DNA of 64,000 nucleotides. Origin: JACCXG01 sp963717745. GTDB lineage: Bacteria > Acidobacteriota > Vicinamibacteria > Vicinamibacterales > 2-12-FULL-66-21. Positions 18,451 to 26,243 of the stretch are shown one piece after another. The stretch lies in assembly GCA_963717745.1 (NCBI GenBank), contig CAVQXJ010000002.1, forward strand, positions 62,001-126,000, read 5' to 3'. Made by a program: the position numbers and the translations under genes. The notes below the pieces were generated by a model that made no database searches, had not been told where the DNA came from, and saw nothing but the letters and a program-made list of their open reading frames with translations. Each line of letters begins with the position of its first letter. Position 1 is the first letter of the stretch.

Positions 18451-19071
18451 CTACTTCACGACCCGTGTCAGCACCGCCGTGCGTTCCGGTCCCTGTCTGG
18501 TCAGCCACGCCTTCAGTTGATCGTTCTCCCAGGTGCCCTCGATCGTCTCCGTCTCGCCTTCGATCGTCACCTTGAAAGTGAAGGTGTTCTTCGAGCTCGT
18601 ACCGTCGGTGATCGGACTGGTCTCGCTTTCGCGGGTCAGGGTGCCGCGAAACGATCGATCGTCGCCGGTCAGGTCGAGCGTCAGGCTCATTCCGTTCGGA
18701 GTCTGACCCTGCCACTTGCCGACGAGGCCGGCCTTGACGCGCTTCAGCGTGATGACGTCGGTCCGGCCGTTCCGATCGCGCCACAGCTCGAGCTCGTCCC
18801 CCTTCAGCTCTCCTGAGAATCCTTCCGGCTGACCCTCCAGCGCGGCCTTGAACGTCAACGTGTTCTTGGTGATCCTGCCGTCGGTGATGGTCATCGGCCG
18901 CGCGCGGATGGTGAACGTTCCCGCCAGGGTGGTGTCCGTCGCGGTGAGATTCAGCGCGGCGTTGAGCCCGCTACTGGTGGATTCCTCCCACTTGCCGGCC
19001 GGCCCGGTCTGCCCGGCGGCGTCGGCGGCGAGGAACAACGTGAGAGACAGAACGCTCAGCATGCTTTTCAC
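18451..19071 (-). CDS. Secreted protein with two tandem copies of a beta domain
   Basis: A protein of 206 residues with a signal peptide (MKSMLSVLSL to AAG). The rest is a duplication of about 90 residues. The first copy opens GKWEESTSSGLNAALNLTAT and the second GKWQGQTPNGMSLTLDLTGD. Both continue through a TITDG / PITDG turn, a KNTLTFK / KNTFTFK strand, and end in VITLKRVK / AVLTRVVK. The pattern of short alternating strands suggests two small beta-barrels or lipocalin-like units. I do not recognise an enzymatic motif. The same-strand dioxygenase-like gene lies about 100 bases downstream, so the two may be co-transcribed. Confidence 0.75.
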   Translation of the reverse strand: MKSMLSVLSLTLFLAADAAGQTGPAGKWEESTSSGLNAALNLTATDTTLAGTFTIRARPMTITDGRITKNTLTFKAALEGQPEGFSGELKGDELELWRDRNGRTDVITLKRVKAGLVGKWQGQTPNGMSLTLDLTGDDRSFRGTLTRESETSPITDGTSSKNTFTFKVTIEGETETIEGTWENDQLKAWLTRQGPERTAVLTRVVK

Positions 19072-19195
19072 AGGTGCAGTCCTTTCGACGCGCGTGGCCT
19101 CCGCGCCTGTCCCTATTACGCCGGGGCAGAGGGATGGTTAACAGCGTCCGTGCATTGAGACCCTTGAGCGGGGAGTAAGGTTGCACACGCCGGGC

Positions 19196-19592
19196 GGCCG
19201 TCACGCTGCCTTCGTGTCCACGGCGCCTGCGGCGCGCCCGGCCTTCCGGCCGGGGACGACACGACGACACGACGACACGACGAAACCCTCGTGAGTCGCT
19301 TCGACGGACTGACTGCCCGCTGACGGCGCCGCGCTTCGCGCGTGCGATCGGCTCGTCCCTCACTCCTGCAACACCGGCCCCGGAGGGGCCGCCGCGCAGC
19401 GGGCGAGAGCCGCTGATATTTCAGGTAGCGAAGCCTCTAAGAAAATGCCCGGTGGGACAGACGTGGCCGGTTGCTTACGTCGTGTCGTCGTGTCGTCGTG
19501 CGGCCGCAGGCTGCCGCAGGCCGCCTGCGCCGGCAGGCGCCGTGACAGGCGCCGCAGGCGCCCGTGGACACGATCGCAGCGTGACAGCGAAC
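19196..19592. repeat. Large palindromic element, GTCACGCTGC ends, copy 2
   Basis: The left end GTCACGCTGCCTTCGTGTCC mirrors the right end, which finishes CGATCGCAGCGTGACAGCGA. Inside are ACGACGACA repeats on the left and GTCGTCGTG repeats on the right. The core shares with copy 3 CTCACTCCTGCAACACCGGC, TGATATTTCAGGTAGCGAA and GGACAGACGTGGCCGGTTGC. It occupies most of the 596-base divergent gap; the remainder holds the BlaI operator at 19607-19654. Confidence 0.88.
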
Positions 19593-19606
19593 AGCCGTGG
19601 AACCAT

Positions 19607-19654
19607 TTGACTACAGCTGTCGTCAATGCTACCGTGCTGACGACAATTGTAGTC
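19607..19654 (+). promoter_or_regulatory. Double BlaI/MecI-type operator over a promoter
   Basis: Two matched dyads, GACTACAGCTGTCGTC (19609-19624) and GACGACAATTGTAGTC (19639-19654), each have the ACA-N2-TGT core of BlaI/MecI operators. Their centres are 30 bp apart, about three helical turns. TTGACT (19607-19612) with TACCGT 17 bases later is a plausible promoter, so binding would block it. The two dyads are also complements of one another. It lies just upstream of the BlaI-like gene, which suggests autorepression. Confidence 0.75.
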
Positions 19655-19667
19655 AAGGGGGCATAAC

Positions 19668-20057
19668 GTGGCGCAATCGACCATTGGCGAGCAGGAGCTC
19701 GCGCTGCTTCGGCATATCGCGGATCGCGGGGCGGTCTCGGTTGCCGAGACGGTCGAGCGGTTCGGGAGCGAGCGTGGCCTCGCCAGGTCCACGGTCCTCA
19801 CGATGATGGAGCGGCTTCGCAAGAAGGGACATCTCGGCCGCCGGCTGCTGGACGGCATCTACCACTATCGCGCCCGCACTTCGTCTGCCGATCTGTTGAA
19901 GGGCGCGGTGCGGCACTTCGTCGAAGGCAAACTGAACGGATCGGTGTCGCCGTTCCTGGCCTATCTGTCGGAGACGCGCGACGTCTCCGACGCGGAGCTG
20001 CGCGAGCTCGAAGCGATCGTGGCCCGGCTGAACGCGGACAAGCGAAAGGAACGATGA
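19668..20057 (+). CDS. BlaI/MecI/CopY-family repressor
   Basis: A 129-residue winged-helix repressor. The N-terminal DNA-binding region (about 5-75) includes the recognition segment LARSTVLTMMERLRKKGHL, and the C-terminal helices (about 85-125) form the dimer. Family members block transcription until a partner M56 membrane peptidase cleaves them or triggers their loss. The start is GTG at 19668 with AAGGGGG upstream. The stop overlaps the start of the M56 gene by four bases, so the pair is translationally coupled. Two operator dyads lie directly upstream. In acidobacteria such pairs are common and often not linked to beta-lactams; the signal here is unknown. Confidence 0.93.
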   Translation: MAQSTIGEQELALLRHIADRGAVSVAETVERFGSERGLARSTVLTMMERLRKKGHLGRRLLDGIYHYRARTSSADLLKGAVRHFVEGKLNGSVSPFLAYLSETRDVSDAELRELEAIVARLNADKRKER

Positions 20058-21730
20058 TGCTGGCAGCCCTGATTCGTGCCTCCCTCGAGGGCGCTGTCCT
20101 GGTGGCGGGCATCTGGAGCCTCGGGAAGCTGTGGCCGCGCCTTTCGGCTCGCGTGCTGACGATGCTGTGGTGGTGCGCGGCGGCGAAGTTCCTGCTGGCG
20201 ATCGTCTGGATAACGCCGATCGAGCTGCGGATCCTGCCCGCGGCAGCTGAAGCGCCTGTGACGCAATCGGTCGTGTGGCTGAAGGCGGAAGCCACGAGCG
20301 CGCCGGGAATGGATCCAATCACCGGCGATTCCGCGCCGCGCGTCGGCTGGAGGTCGCTGCTGCTCGGGACCTGGTTGGGCGGTGTCGCGCTGGCGCTGTC
20401 GTTCAGTGCCCGTCGATGGCGGACCACGGCGCGCATCGTGCGCCGTGCCGAAGCCGCGCCGTACCAGACCGAGCTCTTGGCCCTGGACGTGGCGCGGGCG
20501 CTCGGTCTGCGACGTGCGCCGCCGATCCGCGTATCGAAGGACGTGGCCACTCCGCTGGTGGCCGGGATCCTCGAACCAACCGTGGTGCTGCCGGCCGAGC
20601 GGTTCGCGGCGTTGTCGGTCGCCGAGCAGCGCATGGCGCTCTGTCACGAGCTCGCGCACGTGAAGCGCGCCGATCTCTGGCTCGGGTGCGTCCCGGCACT
20701 GGCCGAGCGCATCTTTTTCTTCCACCCGCTCGTCAGGCTCGCGGCACGCGAGTACGCCCTGTGCCGCGAAGCCGCGTGCGACGCGGCCGTCATCGACACG
20801 CTCGATACGTCTCCTCAGGAATACGGCCGGCTCCTGCTGGCGCTCGGCGTGACGCCTCGGCGCACCGCCGCGGCCGCCGGGGCGCCCTGGTCGTTGTCGA
20901 CACTGAAACGGAGGATCACCATGCTTGCGGAACCCTCGTCGCATTCACCGGGCACTCGCGCCCTCGCCGCGGCCGCGGTCGCTGCCGCCATCCTCGCCAT
21001 CGTTCCACTGCGCCTGAGCGCGCGCCCGCAGGCGGCCGCCGCGCCGGCGGCACCAGCCGCGCTTGCGAGAAGCGCGCAAGTCGAGTCGAGGGACTTCCTC
21101 AACTACGTGCTGTTCGTCGACGACACCACCCACACGTCGGGGACCAGAGGCGACGTCCGGACCGCGAGGCAATACCGCCGCAACGGAGAACGGCTGCTGT
21201 GGTTCCGGCACCGCGGCGGCGAATACGTGGTTCGGGATCCGCGGGCCATCGACCAGGTCATCGCGATCTGGCAGCCGGTGAACGAGCTCGGGGAGGCGAT
21301 GGGAAAGCTCGGCGAACGCCAGGGCGGCCTCGGGGCACGGCAAGGGGAAATCGGCGAGCGACAGGGCAGGATTGGCCAGGAGCAAGGGGCCCTCGGCGCG
21401 AAACAAGGCGCGCTGGGTGCGCGGCAGGGAGTTCTCGCGGCGCGCCAAATGATCACCTTCACCGACGCCGGGAAGCGCGAGATCGACGCCGAGTATCGCA
21501 AAATAGACGACGAATTCCGGGCCCTCGATGTGCAGATGAAGGCGCTGGATGCGCGCATGCGCGAGCTCGAGAAGCCGATGGGCGACATCAACGTCCAGAT
21601 GGAAGGGCTGAACCGCGAGATGGAAGGGCTCAGCGACAAGATGAACGAGGCCTCGAACCGGGCGCAGAGCCAGATGGCCGCGCTGATCGAGCGCGCGGTG
21701 TCCAGCGGCGCCGCGGTGCCGGTGAAGTAG
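20054..21730 (+). CDS. M56 (BlaR1-like) membrane metallopeptidase with C-terminal LGxxQGx heptads
   Basis: A 558-residue inner-membrane sensor-protease. Hydrophobic helices flank the cytoplasmic zinc-protease domain, whose HELAH motif is at residues 198-202, followed by the downstream acidic segment CREAACDAAVID. A further transmembrane helix (about 305-325) leads to an external C-terminal part. There is no penicillin-binding domain as in true BlaR1. Instead, after a small beta segment (DFLNYVLFVDD), eight seven-residue repeats of the type [LI]GxxQGx run from about 411 to 465, then a coiled coil (about 475-545). It probably cleaves the BlaI-like partner encoded just upstream when the outer part senses a signal; that signal is unknown. 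Confidence 0.9.
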   Translation: MMLAALIRASLEGAVLVAGIWSLGKLWPRLSARVLTMLWWCAAAKFLLAIVWITPIELRILPAAAEAPVTQSVVWLKAEATSAPGMDPITGDSAPRVGWRSLLLGTWLGGVALALSFSARRWRTTARIVRRAEAAPYQTELLALDVARALGLRRAPPIRVSKDVATPLVAGILEPTVVLPAERFAALSVAEQRMALCHELAHVKRADLWLGCVPALAERIFFFHPLVRLAAREYALCREAACDAAVIDTLDTSPQEYGRLLLALGVTPRRTAAAAGAPWSLSTLKRRITMLAEPSSHSPGTRALAAAAVAAAILAIVPLRLSARPQAAAAPAAPAALARSAQVESRDFLNYVLFVDDTTHTSGTRGDVRTARQYRRNGERLLWFRHRGGEYVVRDPRAIDQVIAIWQPVNELGEAMGKLGERQGGLGARQGEIGERQGRIGQEQGALGAKQGALGARQGVLAARQMITFTDAGKREIDAEYRKIDDEFRALDVQMKALDARMRELEKPMGDINVQMEGLNREMEGLSDKMNEASNRAQSQMAALIERAVSSGAAVPVK

Positions 21731-21764
21731 CTCCGGCTGGGCCTCGAGACGGAGGAGATGTACG

Positions 21765-21885
21765 GAGGTACCGGATCTCAAAAACGGAGCAACGGAGAAA
21801 ACGGAGACGTCGGAGAAGAAAAATAGGTTTTCTTTTCCGTTCTCTTCGTTGGCTCCGTTGCTCCGTTCTTGAGATCCGGTACCTC
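21765..21885. repeat. Tandem-unit palindrome, AACGGAG unit, copy 1
   Basis: The left arm is GAGGTACCGGATCTCA followed by AACGGAG units. The right arm returns with CTCCGTT units and closes GAGATCCGGTACCTC. A short A/T loop (AAATAGGTTTTC) separates the arms. Nearly identical copies lie at 23942-24059 and 27319-27440. It sits between two same-strand genes. Confidence 0.92.
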
Positions 21886-22025
21886 ATCTGCCTCCCCGGT
21901 ACCCCAGTCGTGAGTCCAAGCAGCAAGACCGGTCGGCAAAGAGAGGCCCGCACTTGGTGTAGTGTTCCGTAAGCTCGGCTGGCGACCATTGGGGGGCGGC
22001 ACCGGGCAGCGGGAGGCGCCTCTTG

Positions 22026-23918
22026 ATGCGTAGGGACCGGGTTTCGTTCTTTGAACAGTGGTGTGGTCGCGGCGGTGGCAGCAGGCTCGTTGCGATTACG
22101 TTCGGAGTGGCCGTCGCCGGCGCTCTTTCCGTTTCTGGCCAGCAAGGCCCGCGTGAATGGCGCGACTACGCCGGCGGCCCTGACAGCTCACGGTTCGTCG
22201 CGGCGACGCAGATCACCAAGGCCAACGCCCACCAGCTCGAAGTCGCCTGGTCCTATCCAGCCGGACTGACCGACTTCAACCCCGTCGTCGTCCGTGGCAC
22301 GGTCTACGGCCGCGGCGAGGGCAACTCGTTCGTGGCGCTCGACGCGGCCACCGGCAAGCAGCTGTGGAGCTATGGCGGGGTCGAGAACTTCAATTCCCGC
22401 GGCGTGAATTACTGGGAGAGCCCCGACGGTAAGGACCGCCGGCTGCTCTTCAGCGCCCTCAACATGCTGCAGGCGCTCGACGCGGTCACCGGCGAGCCGA
22501 TTGCCTCGTTCGGGACAGACGGGAAGGTCGATCTTCGCGTCGGGCTCGATCGGGATCCAACGACCTTCAACCAGCAGACACGGACGCCCGGACGGGTGTT
22601 CGAGAACCTGCTCATTCTCGGGTCCGCCACCAATCAGGAGTACGCCTCGGCGCCCGGCGACATCCGCGCGTTCGACGTCCGCACCGGCGCGCTGGTGTGG
22701 ACCTTCCACACCGTGCCCCGCCCAGGCGAGCTCGGGTACGACACCTGGCCGAAGGACGCGTGGAAGACCATCGGCGGCGCCAACAACTGGGGAGAGCAAT
22801 CGATCGACGTCAAGCGCGGCATCGTCTATGTGCCGACCGGAAGCCCCAAGTACAACTTCTATGGAGGCAACCGGCCGGGGGACAACCTGTTCGGCGACTG
22901 CATCCTCGCGCTCGATGCCCGGACCGGCAAGCGCCTGTGGCACTTCCAGACCGTGCATCACGACATCTGGGATCTGGACAACAACTCCGCTCCACAGCTG
23001 ACGACCATCCGCCACAACGGCCGGGCCGTCGACGTCGTGGCGGTCGCGAGCAAGACCGGCTATCTCTACGTGTTCGACCGCGTGACCGGCCAGCCGATCT
23101 GGCCGATTGTCGAACGGCCGGTGCCGCAGGGGACCAGCGTCCCTGGAGAGGTGCTCTCGAAGACGCAGCCGTTTCCGACCGCGCCGCCGCCGTTCTCGCG
23201 CCAGAAATTCACGGCCGACGACGTCAATCCGAACATCCTGACGGCGGAGGAGCGCGCCGCGTTCAAGGAGCGGATCGCCAAGGCGCGAAACGAGGGCCCC
23301 TTCACGCCGATCGGATTCGACGAAGTCGTCCACATGCCCGGCAACCAGGGCGGGTCCAACTGGGGCAGCACCGCCGGCCACCCGACCGACGGCACCGTCT
23401 ACGTCATCGGTTTCAATGTGCCGACGCTGATCAAGCTGCTCAAGCCGGGCGAGACCCGCTCAATGGGGGGCAAGCAGGTCGTGGTCCCCGAGGGCCAATA
23501 CGTCACCAACGGCTTCGGGCTGTTCCCGACCATCGTCAATCCGCCGTACACCACGTTGACGGCCTACGATCTGAACCAGGGAACCATCAAGTGGCAGATC
23601 GGGCTCGGCGACGACCTGCGGCTGATCGGCCAGGGCATTACCGGCACCGGGTCCGCGATGACGACCAAGGGGGGCATCATCGCGACCGCGACCGGCCTGC
23701 TCTTCGTCACCGCCGCCGACCGCAAGGTTCACATCTACGACAGCAGCACCGGCAAACAGATCTCGGAACTGCCACTCGGCGGCATGACCAGCGGTGCGCC
23801 GTCGATGTATGAGCTGAATGGACGGCAGTATCTGCTCGTGACCGCCACCGGCCGGCCAGAACCGGGCACGCCGCCCGTGGGGATTGTGGCCTATGCCTTA
23901 CCGGCTCGGAGCAAGTGA
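22026..23918 (+). CDS. PQQ-dependent dehydrogenase, secreted eight-bladed propeller
   Basis: A 630-residue periplasmic quinoprotein of the membrane glucose / alcohol dehydrogenase superfamily. It oxidises a sugar or alcohol with pyrroloquinoline quinone. A signal segment (about 20-40, ending SVSGQQ) precedes propeller blades marked by tryptophan-docking repeats such as LDAATGKQLWSYGG, FDVRTGALVWTFHT, LDARTGKRLWHFQT and YDLNQGTIKWQIGL. The segment NQGGSNWGSTAGHP and the closing GRQYLLVTATG are typical of the glucose-dehydrogenase-like branch. There is no attached cytochrome c domain, so electrons must leave through a separate carrier. The ATG at 22026 is taken; a TTG one codon earlier is possible. 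No PQQ synthesis genes are in the window. Confidence 0.88.
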   Translation: MRRDRVSFFEQWCGRGGGSRLVAITFGVAVAGALSVSGQQGPREWRDYAGGPDSSRFVAATQITKANAHQLEVAWSYPAGLTDFNPVVVRGTVYGRGEGNSFVALDAATGKQLWSYGGVENFNSRGVNYWESPDGKDRRLLFSALNMLQALDAVTGEPIASFGTDGKVDLRVGLDRDPTTFNQQTRTPGRVFENLLILGSATNQEYASAPGDIRAFDVRTGALVWTFHTVPRPGELGYDTWPKDAWKTIGGANNWGEQSIDVKRGIVYVPTGSPKYNFYGGNRPGDNLFGDCILALDARTGKRLWHFQTVHHDIWDLDNNSAPQLTTIRHNGRAVDVVAVASKTGYLYVFDRVTGQPIWPIVERPVPQGTSVPGEVLSKTQPFPTAPPPFSRQKFTADDVNPNILTAEERAAFKERIAKARNEGPFTPIGFDEVVHMPGNQGGSNWGSTAGHPTDGTVYVIGFNVPTLIKLLKPGETRSMGGKQVVVPEGQYVTNGFGLFPTIVNPPYTTLTAYDLNQGTIKWQIGLGDDLRLIGQGITGTGSAMTTKGGIIATATGLLFVTAADRKVHIYDSSTGKQISELPLGGMTSGAPSMYELNGRQYLLVTATGRPEPGTPPVGIVAYALPARSK

Positions 23919-23941
23919 GCCTGGAGCTGATGGAGCGGGGC

Positions 23942-24059
23942 GGAGGTACCGGATCTTAAAAACGGAGCAACGGAGAAAACGGAGGAATCGGAAAAGAAAA
24001 AATATGTTTTCTTTTCCGTTTCCTTCGTTGCCTCCGTTGCTCCGTTTTTGAGATCCGTT
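23942..24059. repeat. Tandem-unit palindrome, AACGGAG unit, copy 2
   Basis: GGAGGTACCGGATCTTAAAA starts the left arm; CTCCGTTTTTGAGATCCG closes the right. The arms and the A/T loop (AATATGTTTTC) match the copies at 21765 and 27319 over nearly their whole length. It lies in a convergent gap. Confidence 0.92.
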
Positions 24060-24091
24060 GGCTCAATCGCCTCCGTCGAGGCTCCCTTTGC

Positions 24092-24676
24092 TCATCGATC
24101 GAAGTAGGGCCTCACGATTCGGCGGGCCGCGTCCAGCTCGGCCCCGAGGCGATCGATCAGCGATCGCCGTTCCATGACCTGTTCGGTCGAGGTCTGCGCC
24201 AGCCGGCCTCCGAGCTGCTGCACACGCTTGAGGTGCTCGAGCAGCTTGGGGACGCTCACTACGACCAGCTGCTGGACGATGTCGTGGACGTCGAAGGAGA
24301 GGGCGGAGTAGGTGATTCTGCCGTCCTGGACTTCGACGCGCTGACGCAGCCGGAGCTTGCCGCAGGTTCCGCTCGGTTTGAAGATGCCATAGCCTCCGAG
24401 ATCGAGCGGGCCTTCGTGGGTGCCGGTGGCGAGCAACTCGACTTCGACGGTGGTGGGCGTCCGCGGGGTGATGGCGTCCACGGTCAGCACCGCGTCCGGA
24501 AAGGCGCCGATCCACATGCGGGCGAAATCGAGGTAGCCGGCGGGGCCACGCTGTTGACGCCCGGTGACCGCATGCTCGAGCAGCGCGTCGTCGGAGAAGA
24601 GGGTCGCGGCCTGTTCGAGGTGTCGGGCGTTGAACAACGCGTAAAGACGCTGAATCAGTGCCTTGGTCTCGGCCAT
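24092..24676 (-). CDS. SnoaL-like / NTF2-fold protein
   Basis: A 194-residue cytoplasmic protein. The first 130 residues form a SnoaL/ester-cyclase-type NTF2 fold: MAETKALIQRLYALFNARHL, then LFSDDALLEHAV, ARMWIGAFPDAVLTVDAI and GTHEGPLDLGG. These are the usual helix-cone and strand signatures. The C-terminal 60 residues are helical and may be a coiled coil. SnoaL relatives bind small hydrophobic molecules, and many act as cyclases or hydrolases, but no catalytic residue can be named with confidence here. The ATG at 24676 begins the conserved helix; the longer frame to 24766 lacks support. It is convergent with the PQQ dehydrogenase. Confidence 0.75.
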   Translation of the reverse strand: MAETKALIQRLYALFNARHLEQAATLFSDDALLEHAVTGRQQRGPAGYLDFARMWIGAFPDAVLTVDAITPRTPTTVEVELLATGTHEGPLDLGGYGIFKPSGTCGKLRLRQRVEVQDGRITYSALSFDVHDIVQQLVVVSVPKLLEHLKRVQQLGGRLAQTSTEQVMERRSLIDRLGAELDAARRIVRPYFDR

Positions 24677-24922
24677 CGGGCTCAGTCTACGACGATCGGC
24701 ACGGGTGCCGTTTCGATGTGGATGAGGTGAAGGTCGTAGGGAGGTCCCAGACGGAGCCGCCAGCAAAAGCCAGCGGCTCCGGAATCACGGCACGCCCGCC
24801 ACCGCTGCGGAGCAGAGCCGGTCTCACAAAATCGCTACTTTGGTGGAGGAGCGATGAGGTGAATGCGCAGTCGCGATTCAATTGAAAATTTAGCGCTGTG
24901 TCCGGCGGATGTCAAATAAGCG

Positions 24923-25333
24923 CTATTTCCACCCACTGGACTTCCGGGTGAAGCGCGCCGGCAGCTCGGGTTTCCGCTCCGCAGGAGGAGGCTCCTCCTC
25001 ACCGGCAGCGGCCGCGATTTCGCGTTCGAGCTCCTCGTCGTTGGGAAGCCCCGCGAGCTGGTCCACGAACAGCAGCGACTGTTGTGAAGGGATTTCGAAC
25101 TTCTTGCCGCAGGTCTTGCACGTGACCTCGTCTTCGACTCGAAGCAGGTAATCGCGCAGCTTGGCGAACTTGGCGCGATCCTCCTCGCCGGCGCCCCCGG
25201 GCAGCCGATCCTTCTTGGTGCGCCGCACCCAGCGCACGCTGTATTCGGAGGTCCGGCGGCACTTCGGGCACTGGTAGCGGGCCTGGCGGGATTCCGGGCG
25301 GTCGGTGAAGAATGCGCGTTCGTCGAGAGCCAT
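24923..25333 (-). CDS. Zinc-ribbon protein, 136 aa, unknown function
   Basis: A cytoplasmic protein with two C-x2-C pairs (YQCPKCRR and TCKTCGKK) separated by about 50 basic and acidic residues, a spacing that can form one zinc ribbon. A variable acidic tail follows (EREIAAAAGEEEPPP). I do not recognise a named family. The start at 25333 is chosen because the downstream part carries all the conserved character. It is the last gene of a possible minus-strand group after the DUF1080 gene, about 100 bases apart. The 246 bases beyond its stop hold only a weak AGCGCT inverted repeat. Confidence 0.6.
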   Translation of the reverse strand: MALDERAFFTDRPESRQARYQCPKCRRTSEYSVRWVRRTKKDRLPGGAGEEDRAKFAKLRDYLLRVEDEVTCKTCGKKFEIPSQQSLLFVDQLAGLPNDEELEREIAAAAGEEEPPPAERKPELPARFTRKSSGWK

Positions 25334-25433
25334 GCCCTTGATCCTAACAACGAACCGCCGTCCGCCGCTCAGAACTGTCAGAAAGCTCGCGAAGACTTCA
25401 TCTGCGCCCGCGGCACGTCGTGTGTGACACGTT

Positions 25434-26234
25434 TCATCGAACGACAATCGCCCTGAGCGGGCGGATGTAGATGTTCCGAATCGCGACCGGTCCGTGGTCC
25501 CCCTGGATCATCAGCGGATGCTGCGCGGCTTCGGCGACCGGCAGATGGGCGCGAGTGGGACCGGCGACGTCCACGTCCTTCTGAATCAGCTGCCCGTTGA
25601 ACAGCACGCGCTGGAAGTGGGCGGGGGCGGTCTTCTTGCCAGACGGGTCGAATCGCGGCGCCCGGAACCAGGCCTGATAGGTCTGCCACTCGCCGGGACG
25701 CCGCGAGGCGTTGACGAGCGGCGCCGATCCGCCGACGCCGCGCTCGTCGATCCACTGATGGTAGATGGCGCCACCGTCGGAGGTGGTCGGGGCGTCGGTC
25801 GATCCCCAGCTGTCGAACACCTGGATCTCGTAAAGCGCCTGGAGGTAGACCCCCGAATTGGAGCCTTTCGCCAACATGAACTCGAGGTAGAGCTCGACGT
25901 CGCCGAAGGTGCGCTCGGTGCAGAGGTTCGCGGTGCGGCCGGTCCGGCCGTTGAGGATGACGCCGCTCGGCGCCGGCCTGCCGTTCAATTGGGTCGGGCC
26001 GAGGAACCGCTCGAAGCGGACCGACCTGGTGGTGAACCACTCGCTCTTCGCGCCGGCCTCACACGCCTTCCATCCCGACAGATCGCGGCCGTTCAAGAGC
26101 GGCTCCCAGCCGTCCTCGAGCAGGTAGGGCGGGTCGCCGTGCGGTTCGCCGTCCTGCACCGCCGAATAGCCGGCCGGAGGCGGCTGCTGTGGCACGAGCG
26201 CGGTGAGCAGGACGACGGCGAGAAGCAGGCGCAT
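25434..26234 (-). CDS. DUF1080 (3-keto-disaccharide hydrolase-like) secreted protein
   Basis: A 266-residue exported protein with a signal peptide (about 1-17) and one DUF1080 concanavalin-like jelly roll. It opens with the family-typical WEPLLNGRDLSGWKA and contains FGDVELYLEFMLAKGSNSG. Later come YQAWFRAPRF and a closing GPVAIRNIYIRPL. Some DUF1080 members hydrolyse 3-keto-glycosides made by Gfo/Idh-type dehydrogenases. The Gfo/Idh gene at 27497 and the propeller dehydrogenases nearby make this role plausible but not shown. It follows the catalase-like gene by nine bases on the same strand, so the two form an operon. Confidence 0.88.
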   Translation of the reverse strand: MRLLLAVVLLTALVPQQPPPAGYSAVQDGEPHGDPPYLLEDGWEPLLNGRDLSGWKACEAGAKSEWFTTRSVRFERFLGPTQLNGRPAPSGVILNGRTGRTANLCTERTFGDVELYLEFMLAKGSNSGVYLQALYEIQVFDSWGSTDAPTTSDGGAIYHQWIDERGVGGSAPLVNASRRPGEWQTYQAWFRAPRFDPSGKKTAPAHFQRVLFNGQLIQKDVDVAGPTRAHLPVAEAAQHPLMIQGDHGPVAIRNIYIRPLRAIVVR

Positions 26235-26243
26235 GCGACGCGA

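Noticed and set aside
24887..24925. AGCGCT inverted repeat after the zinc-ribbon gene as terminator
   Set aside because: The stem is only six to eight pairs with a loop of over twenty bases; too weak to call.
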